NCBI GenBank assembly: GCA_001797815.1
Contig: MGQK01000066.1
Span: 26,063-31,656, forward strand
From: Deltaproteobacteria bacterium RBG_13_61_14
Lineage (GTDB): Bacteria > RBG-13-61-14
Length of the DNA stretch: 5,594 nucleotides
Direction of reading: 5' to 3'
Under the pieces are notes generated by a model. The model saw only the letters and a program-made list of their open reading frames with translations, did not search any database and had not been told where the DNA came from. Numbering within the stretch: position 1 is the stretch's first letter; every line of letters begins with the position of its first letter. Both the position numbers and the translations under genes were made by a program. This document shows positions 1 through 5,594 of this stretch, in pieces.

Positions 1-81
1 ATGGATACCCAGGACATGCGCTACGGCGCTTACAATCAGGACCAGTTCCTGATCACCAAAGAAAAGTTGATGGACTGGTAA
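1..81 (+). CDS. nuoI: NADH-quinone oxidoreductase subunit I, C-terminal end (partial)
   Basis: Only the last 26 codons and the TAA stop are present; the gene begins left of the window. The peptide runs from Met-Asp-Thr-Gln to a Thr-Lys-Glu-Lys-Leu-Met-Asp-Trp end. It resembles the usual NuoI tail, where a Tyr-containing stretch is followed by a hydrophobic pair and a (T/D)KE(K/Q)L(L/M) motif just after the second 4Fe-4S cluster domain. The full protein carries clusters N6a and N6b, which pass electrons along the peripheral arm to N2 near the quinone site; none of the cluster cysteines are in this fragment. The ATG at position 1 is an internal Met codon at the window edge, not a start. Position directly before nuoJ supports the call. 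The last base of the stop is the first base of the nuoJ ATG (TAATG), a translation-coupling arrangement. Identity rests on a short tail plus synteny, so confidence is below that of the complete genes. Confidence 0.82.
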   Translation: MDTQDMRYGAYNQDQFLITKEKLMDW

Positions 82-614
82 TGTCAGCCTTAGCCTTTTA
101 CATAGCGGCAGGGATCGCCGTCTTCGCGGCGCTGATGGTGGTCCTGCACAAAAGCCCCGCCATCAGCGCGGTTTACCTGGTGCTCTGTTTCTTCGCGGTG
201 GCCGCCAACTACGTCCTGCTCCACGCCCACTTCATCGCGGCCATCCAGATCCTGGTCTATGCCGGAGCGATCATGGTCCTCTTCATCATGGTCATCATGC
301 TCCTCAACCTCGACCAGGAAGAACGCCAGCGCCGCAAGTTCGGCCTGGTCACCGCGCTTTCCATCGCGGCCGGGCTCTCTGTCGCCCTGTTCCTGGTTCT
401 CTTCACCTGGGAGCCGGCCACCCAGGCCGTCGCCAAGCAAATGGATCCCCTTACCTTCGGCACCACCGAGACCGTGGGCAAGTTCCTCTTCACCGACTAC
501 CTGCTTCCCTTCGAGATCGCCTCGGTCCTGCTCCTGGCCGCGATCCTGGGCGCGATCGTGCTCTCCCGCCGGTCCGAACCCGGGCCCGGCGACAAAGGCG
601 GCTTTGATGCTTAA
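81..614 (+). CDS. nuoJ: NADH-quinone oxidoreductase subunit J (ND6-like membrane subunit)
   Basis: A 177-residue, very hydrophobic protein with about five membrane helices (roughly residues 1-21, 27-47, 52-75, 88-110 and 141-162). The family hallmark is the third helix, residues 56-72, reading [17 protein letters not shown]. It contains the conserved Tyr60 and the Gly/Ala stretch that forms a pi-bulge in solved complex I structures and is implicated in coupling quinone chemistry to proton pumping. The last helix ([18 protein letters not shown]) is also typical. The length is close to that of E. coli NuoJ (184 aa). It acts in the inner membrane between NuoA/NuoH and NuoK. The start at 81 overlaps the nuoI stop by one base and has no good Shine-Dalgarno sequence, so initiation probably depends on ribosomes finishing nuoI. 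Its 3' end overlaps nuoK by 8 bases. The C-terminus is a short polar, Gly-rich tail (residues 164-177) whose codons also carry the nuoK start signal. Confidence 0.97.
   Translation: MSALAFYIAAGIAVFAALMVVLHKSPAISAVYLVLCFFAVAANYVLLHAHFIAAIQILVYAGAIMVLFIMVIMLLNLDQEERQRRKFGLVTALSIAAGLSVALFLVLFTWEPATQAVAKQMDPLTFGTTETVGKFLFTDYLLPFEIASVLLLAAILGAIVLSRRSEPGPGDKGGFDA
594..601 (+). promoter_or_regulatory. Weak Shine-Dalgarno sequence for nuoK
   Basis: AAAGGCGG lies 5 bases before the nuoK ATG at 607, inside the last codons of nuoJ. It is an imperfect match to AGGAGG but correctly spaced. It supports the 607 start rather than any start further upstream in the same open frame, which extends leftwards to 259 only because it shadows nuoJ. 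Confidence 0.5.
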
Positions 615-915
615 CGTCGGTCTCAATCATTTCCTGTTCCTGGCCGCGGCGCTGTTCAGCATCGGCGTGATCGGCGTGCTCACCCGCCGCAACGCTTTAG
701 TCATCTTCATGTGCATCGAACTGATGCTCAACGCCGCCAACCTGGCGTTCATCGCCTTTTCCTATTACCTGAACGACGTCACCGGCCAGGGGTTTGTGTT
801 TATGTCCATGGTGGTCGCGGCCAGCGAGGTGGCCGTGGGCCTGGCCATCATCCTCTCCTTGTTCCGCAACAAGGAGACGGTGAACGTGGACGATATCCGG
901 ATCATGAAGTGGTGA
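607..915 (+). CDS. nuoK: NADH-quinone oxidoreductase subunit K (ND4L-like membrane subunit)
   Basis: A 102-residue protein with three membrane helices (about 5-24, 28-53 and 60-86), matching the roughly 100-residue family size. It holds the two membrane-buried glutamates that define the family and relay protons: Glu38 in [15 protein letters not shown] and Glu74 in [12 protein letters not shown], equivalent to Glu36 and Glu72 of E. coli NuoK. The short charged C-terminus (residues 87-102, with [10 protein letters not shown]) is the usual cytoplasmic tail. The open frame continues upstream to 259, but that region overlaps nuoJ in another frame and encodes a Ser/Pro/Arg-rich shadow. The homologous protein begins at the ATG at 607, which is preceded by a weak Shine-Dalgarno sequence and overlaps the nuoJ stop by 8 bases. 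In the complex it sits between NuoJ and NuoN and continues the hydrophilic axis from the quinone site into the antiporter-like subunits. nuoL begins only 4 bases after its stop. Confidence 0.97.
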   Translation: MLNVGLNHFLFLAAALFSIGVIGVLTRRNALVIFMCIELMLNAANLAFIAFSYYLNDVTGQGFVFMSMVVAASEVAVGLAIILSLFRNKETVNVDDIRIMKW

Positions 916-919
916 ACTG

Positions 920-2929
920 ATGGAACCCGCCGCGGCCCAAGCCCTGCACGCCGTGAACTGGCTGGTCTGGATCCCGGTCCTGCCCCTGATCGGATTCCTG
1001 TTCAACGGCCTGGGCTGGATCATCCTCCGTCAGCGGCTGACCCGTTCCGTGGTCAACCTGGTCGCCGTCGGCCTGGTCTTCGCCTCCTTTGCCCTCAGCG
1101 TCCAGGGATTCCTCCTCCTCCGGGAACTGCCCGAAGGCGCCTTCCTCGGGCAAACCGTCTTCCCCTGGATCCAGGTCGGCGATTTTACCGCCAACTTCGG
1201 CCTGCTCTTCGACCGCCTCTCCTGCGTCATGTGCCTGGTGGTCACCGGCGTGGGCGGGCTGATCCACCTCTACTCCGTGGGCTACATGGGCCATGACCCG
1301 GCCTATGCCCGCTACTTCAGCTACTTAAACCTCTTCACCTTCGCCATGCTCACCCTGGTCATGGCCGACAACCTCGTCCTGATGTTCGTGGGCTGGGAAG
1401 GCGTGGGGCTGTGCTCGTATCTGCTCATCGGCTTCTGGTATGAGGACCCGGAAAAAGCCGCGGCCGGGAAAAAAGCCTTTATCGTCAACCGCATCGGCGA
1501 TTTCGGCTTCCTGATCGGCATCTTCACCATCGTCTGGCTGATGCAGACCGTGGACTTCCACCAGATGCAGGCCTGGACCGCAAGCCCCGGCCATCGCTTC
1601 CTGCTCGAACACCAGACCCTGCTCGGCATCGCCGTGCCCACCTTCATCTGCCTGGCCCTGTTCGTGGGAGCCATCGGCAAGTCGGCCCAGATCCCGCTTT
1701 ACGTCTGGCTGCCCGACGCCATGGCCGGCCCCACCCCGGTCTCGGCCCTGATCCACGCCGCCACCATGGTCACCGCCGGCGTTTACATGATCGGCCGGCT
1801 CAACTTCCTCTACCTCTTCTCCGAAACCGCGCTCCTGGTCGTCGCCCTGGTCGGCGTGGCCACCGCGCTCTATTCCGCCACCATCGGCTTCACCCAGAAC
1901 GACATCAAAAAGGTGCTCGCCTATTCCACCGTCTCCCAGCTCGGCTTCATGTTCACCGCCATGGGCGCGGCCGCCTTCTCCGCCGGCATCTTCCACCTCG
2001 TCACCCACGCCTTTTTCAAGGCGCTCCTCTTCCTCGGCGCCGGCTCCGTCATCCACGGCCTCTCCGGCGAGCAGGACCTCCGCAGGATGGGCGGGCTCCG
2101 CAAAAAGATGCCCATCACCGCCTGGACCATGGTCATGGCCTGGCTCGCCATCTGCGGGGTCTTCCCCTTTGCCGGCTTCGTCTCCAAGGACGAGATTCTC
2201 TGGCGCGCGCTCAACGGCCCCTTTGGCTACGGCAAGCTCATTTACATCATCGGCTTCCTGGCCGCGGTGGGCACCGCCATTTACATGACCCGCCTGATCA
2301 TGCTGGCTTTCTTCACCGAGAGCCGCCTCGACCCCGAGGTCGAGCACCATGCCCACGAGTCGCCCTGGACCATGTGGGTGCCGCTCGCCATCCTGGCCGT
2401 GCTCTCGGTGGTGGGCGGGTTCCTCAACTGGCCTCTGATCCTTCCCGGCGGTCATGCCGCCTTCGAGCATTGGCTGGAGCCGGTCATGGCTTTGCCGCCG
2501 GAAGCGGAAATGACCACCCTCGGGGTGGAATCCACCCACAGCATGGAAATCTTCCTCATGGTCTTCTCGGTCGCGGCCGCGGTGGCGGCGATCATCATGG
2601 TCGGGGTCATTTACGCCCGCCGGCGGGAGCTGACCGACCGGATCGCCGCCGCGTTGGGTCCCCTGTATCGGGCCAGCTTCAACAAGTATTGGGTGGACGA
2701 GATCTACGACGCCCTGGTGGTGGAGCCGTGCAAATGGATCTCCTATTTTATATTGTTCCGCTTTGCCGACGCCGGCCTGGTGGACGGCTTGGCCAACGGC
2801 TTGGGCGGGCTGACCCGCGCTTTGGGCATGGGCCTGCGCCGGATCCAGACCGGGTTAGTGCGGAATTACGCGTTCATGTTCCTGATCGGGGTGCTGGGCA
2901 TCCTGGCTTATTTCTACTGGTCCCGTTGA
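920..2929 (+). CDS. nuoL: NADH-quinone oxidoreductase subunit L (distal antiporter-like proton pump, ND5)
   Basis: A 669-residue polytopic protein, the most distal proton-pumping subunit of the membrane arm. The N-terminal domain (about 80-130) includes [12 protein letters not shown] and HLYSVGYM; the Mrp/NuoL-M-N antiporter core spans about 140-440. Key residues are visible: Glu160 in [14 protein letters not shown] (TM5), Asp194 in [11 protein letters not shown], Lys254 in [19 protein letters not shown] (broken TM7), His279 in [15 protein letters not shown], Asp328 in [13 protein letters not shown], His359/His363/Lys367 in [14 protein letters not shown], and Lys423 in FVSKDEILW (broken TM12). 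After TM15 (about 545-567), [16 protein letters not shown] (588-603) starts the segment forming the lateral helix, which runs along the arm to a final TM near 650-667. It is longer than E. coli NuoL (613 aa), mainly because of a polar loop around 465-545 that includes a His-rich EHHAHESPW segment; this long form is common outside gammaproteobacteria. The start lies 4 bases after the nuoK stop with only a weak GGTGA upstream, suggesting coupling. Confidence 0.98.
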   Translation: MEPAAAQALHAVNWLVWIPVLPLIGFLFNGLGWIILRQRLTRSVVNLVAVGLVFASFALSVQGFLLLRELPEGAFLGQTVFPWIQVGDFTANFGLLFDRLSCVMCLVVTGVGGLIHLYSVGYMGHDPAYARYFSYLNLFTFAMLTLVMADNLVLMFVGWEGVGLCSYLLIGFWYEDPEKAAAGKKAFIVNRIGDFGFLIGIFTIVWLMQTVDFHQMQAWTASPGHRFLLEHQTLLGIAVPTFICLALFVGAIGKSAQIPLYVWLPDAMAGPTPVSALIHAATMVTAGVYMIGRLNFLYLFSETALLVVALVGVATALYSATIGFTQNDIKKVLAYSTVSQLGFMFTAMGAAAFSAGIFHLVTHAFFKALLFLGAGSVIHGLSGEQDLRRMGGLRKKMPITAWTMVMAWLAICGVFPFAGFVSKDEILWRALNGPFGYGKLIYIIGFLAAVGTAIYMTRLIMLAFFTESRLDPEVEHHAHESPWTMWVPLAILAVLSVVGGFLNWPLILPGGHAAFEHWLEPVMALPPEAEMTTLGVESTHSMEIFLMVFSVAAAVAAIIMVGVIYARRRELTDRIAAALGPLYRASFNKYWVDEIYDALVVEPCKWISYFILFRFADAGLVDGLANGLGGLTRALGMGLRRIQTGLVRNYAFMFLIGVLGILAYFYWSR

Positions 2930-2931
2930 GC

Positions 2932-2935
2932 GGAG
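2932..2935 (+). promoter_or_regulatory. Probable Shine-Dalgarno core for nuoM
   Basis: GGAG lies in the 16-base nuoL-nuoM gap, 10 bases before the ATG at 2946 and only 4 bases before an in-frame GTG at 2940. Neither spacing is ideal. It is the only purine-rich match in the gap, and it makes the third candidate, the ATG at 2955 (19 bases away), less likely. Confidence 0.5.
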
Positions 2936-2945
2936 TGCGGTGCGC

Positions 2946-4498
<1,553 letters not shown>

Positions 4499-4502
<4 letters not shown>

Positions 4503-5594
4503 ACCTCCCGCAGTTGAGCTTCTATGACTTCGCCGGGGTGTTCACCCCCGCCGCCCTGGTGGCGCTGGCCGTGGCCGGCCTGATCGCCGACGTCTATCTG
4601 CCCCGCGCTTACGTGCGCTGGGTCGGCCGGTTCGCCCTGGTCGGCACGCTCCTGATCCTGGTCATGCAGGTCATCCTCCACGTCGCCCGCATTAACTGGC
4701 GGCATGACATGCACCTGGGCTTTTCCGACCTCTTCGCCTTTGACGGCATCTCGGTCTTCTTCAACTACCTCTTCCTGATCGCCGCCGGCCTGACCATCGG
4801 CATGTCCATCCCCCACCTGGAAGGCAAGGAATACAACCGCGGCGAGTATTACGTCCTGATCCTGCTGGCCACCGCCGGCATGTGCCTGATGGCCGGAGCC
4901 ATGGACCTGGTCATCCTCTTCCTGGGCCTCGAGACCATGTCCATCGCCGTCTACGTGCTGGCCGGCCTCGACCGGAAAAACCCCAAGTCCAACGAGGCCG
5001 CGCTCAAATACCTCCTGCTCGGCGCCTTTGCCACCGGCTTCCTGCTCTTCGGCATGGCCCTGCTCTACGGCGTCGCCGGCAGCACCCATTACCCGGTGCT
5101 GAAAGACCACCTCTCCTACATCATCGAGAACCCCGACCCCCGCCGGATCATGCTCCTGGCCGGGCTGGGCCTGGTCCTGGTCGGCTTCGCCTTCAAGGTC
5201 GCCGCCGCGCCCTTCCACATGTGGGCCCCCGACGTCTACGAGGGCGCGCCCACGCCCATCACCGGCTTCATGGCCACCGGCGTCAAGGCCGCGGCCTTCG
5301 CCGCCCTGCTCCGCCTCTTCCTCGTCGCCTTCCAGGGGGAATGGACTCTCACCTATAACGTGCTCTACGTGCTCGCGGTCCTGACCATGACCGTGGGCAA
5401 CCTGGTGGCCCTGGCCCAGCAAAACCTCAAGCGGCTCCTCGCCTACTCCAGCATCGCCCATGCCGGCTACCTCCTGGTCGGGATCACCGCCCTGGTCGCG
5501 TCTCCCGACGGCGCCTCCGCTTACACCGCCTCCCACGCCATCATGTATTACCTCCTCGCCTACCTCTTCATGAACCTGGGCGCCTTTGCCGTGA
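4499..5594 (+). CDS. nuoN: NADH-quinone oxidoreductase subunit N (antiporter-like proton pump, ND2), 3' end missing
   Basis: The frame is open from ATG 4499 to the window edge, giving 365 codons with no stop; E. coli NuoN is 485 residues, so roughly three quarters is present. NuoN is the antiporter-like subunit nearest NuoK and the quinone module. Reading my translation, the N-terminal helices are followed by [20 protein letters not shown] (75-94), a normal domain entry. Glu145 in [17 protein letters not shown] is the TM5 glutamate. Lys170 in [20 protein letters not shown] (165-184) matches the conserved TM6 lysine. Lys233 lies in [20 protein letters not shown] (232-251, broken TM7), Lys263 in [16 protein letters not shown] (TM8), and His321 in [20 protein letters not shown] (309-328). 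The TM12 lysine lies beyond the window. The start overlaps the nuoM stop as ATGA and has a strong Shine-Dalgarno sequence. Truncation is only by the window edge; nothing suggests a broken gene. Confidence 0.97.

Noticed and set aside
1-3. ATG at the window start as the start of a 26-residue small protein
   Set aside because: The peptide matches the tail of NuoI and directly precedes nuoJ, so it is the end of a longer gene cut by the window edge.
259-606. Upstream extension of the nuoK frame over nuoJ, which would give a 218-residue protein
   Set aside because: The extension is a Ser/Pro/Arg-rich shadow of nuoJ. NuoK homology and normal length begin at 607, where a weak ribosome binding site is present.
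2523-2537. Perfect 7-base inverted repeat (GGGTGGA-A-TCCACCC) within nuoL, a possible hairpin
   Set aside because: It lies inside codons for the NuoL loop, has no following T-run and is isolated. At most a 6-bp stem with a 3-base loop can form, and such palindromes are expected by chance in G+C-rich coding DNA.
1325-2539. 404-codon open frame on the - strand opposite nuoL
   Set aside because: Its product is a Gly/Glu/Asp/His/Gln-rich string, as expected when the complement of Leu/Val/Ala/Ile codons in a G+C-rich membrane-protein gene is read. It has no domain and lies wholly within a conserved gene.
2616-2627. 12-base palindrome CCCGCCGGCGGG in nuoL, and a nearby CGCGGCCGCG at 2572-2581
   Set aside because: They encode ordinary Ala/Arg codon runs in a conserved gene, are not repeated elsewhere, and resemble no known operator or attachment site.
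4882-5358. 158-codon + strand open frame inside nuoN
   Set aside because: It is an Arg/Pro/His-rich out-of-frame shadow of nuoN, whose own frame stays open throughout and encodes all the conserved motifs.

Overview
The window is the 3' part of a respiratory complex I (NADH:quinone oxidoreductase, nuo) operon. All genes lie on the + strand, and it contains the tail of nuoI, complete nuoJ, nuoK, nuoL and nuoM, and about three quarters of nuoN, which runs off the right edge. The gene order I-J-K-L-M-N is the canonical bacterial one. nuoA-H, including the NADH-oxidising and quinone-site subunits, would lie upstream outside the window, so the electron donor cannot be read from here.

Layout: 1-81 is the NuoI C-terminus (the iron-sulfur subunit of the peripheral arm). 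81-614 is nuoJ and 607-915 is nuoK, the small membrane subunits that link the quinone module to the pump modules. 920-2929 is nuoL, 2946-4502 nuoM and 4499-5594 nuoN (partial), the three large Mrp-antiporter-like subunits. Junctions are very tight: I/J share 1 base (TAATG), J/K overlap by 8, K/L are 4 apart, L/M are 16 apart, and M/N overlap by 4 (ATGA). There is no non-coding stretch longer than 16 bases, no internal terminator or convincing promoter, and no RNA gene, repeat, CRISPR array or mobile element. One polycistronic transcript with translational coupling is the natural reading.

Together these genes encode most of the proton-translocating membrane arm. The charged residues known to form its central hydrophilic axis are visible: Glu38/Glu74 in NuoK, Glu160/Lys254/Lys423 in NuoL, Glu144/Lys228/Lys259/Glu400 in NuoM, and Glu145/Lys170/Lys233/Lys263 in NuoN. 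The complex therefore looks pump-competent. NuoL carries the C-terminal extension that forms the long lateral helix along the arm.

Organism: the DNA is G+C rich with strong G/C preference at third codon positions. The operon form and protein style suit a free-living Gram-negative-type bacterium. I cannot place the phylum reliably; the long NuoL (669 aa) is shared by many non-gammaproteobacterial lineages. I found no evidence of a new biological system. This is a well-conserved core-metabolism locus, and the findings are small points about start sites, translational coupling and subunit tails.
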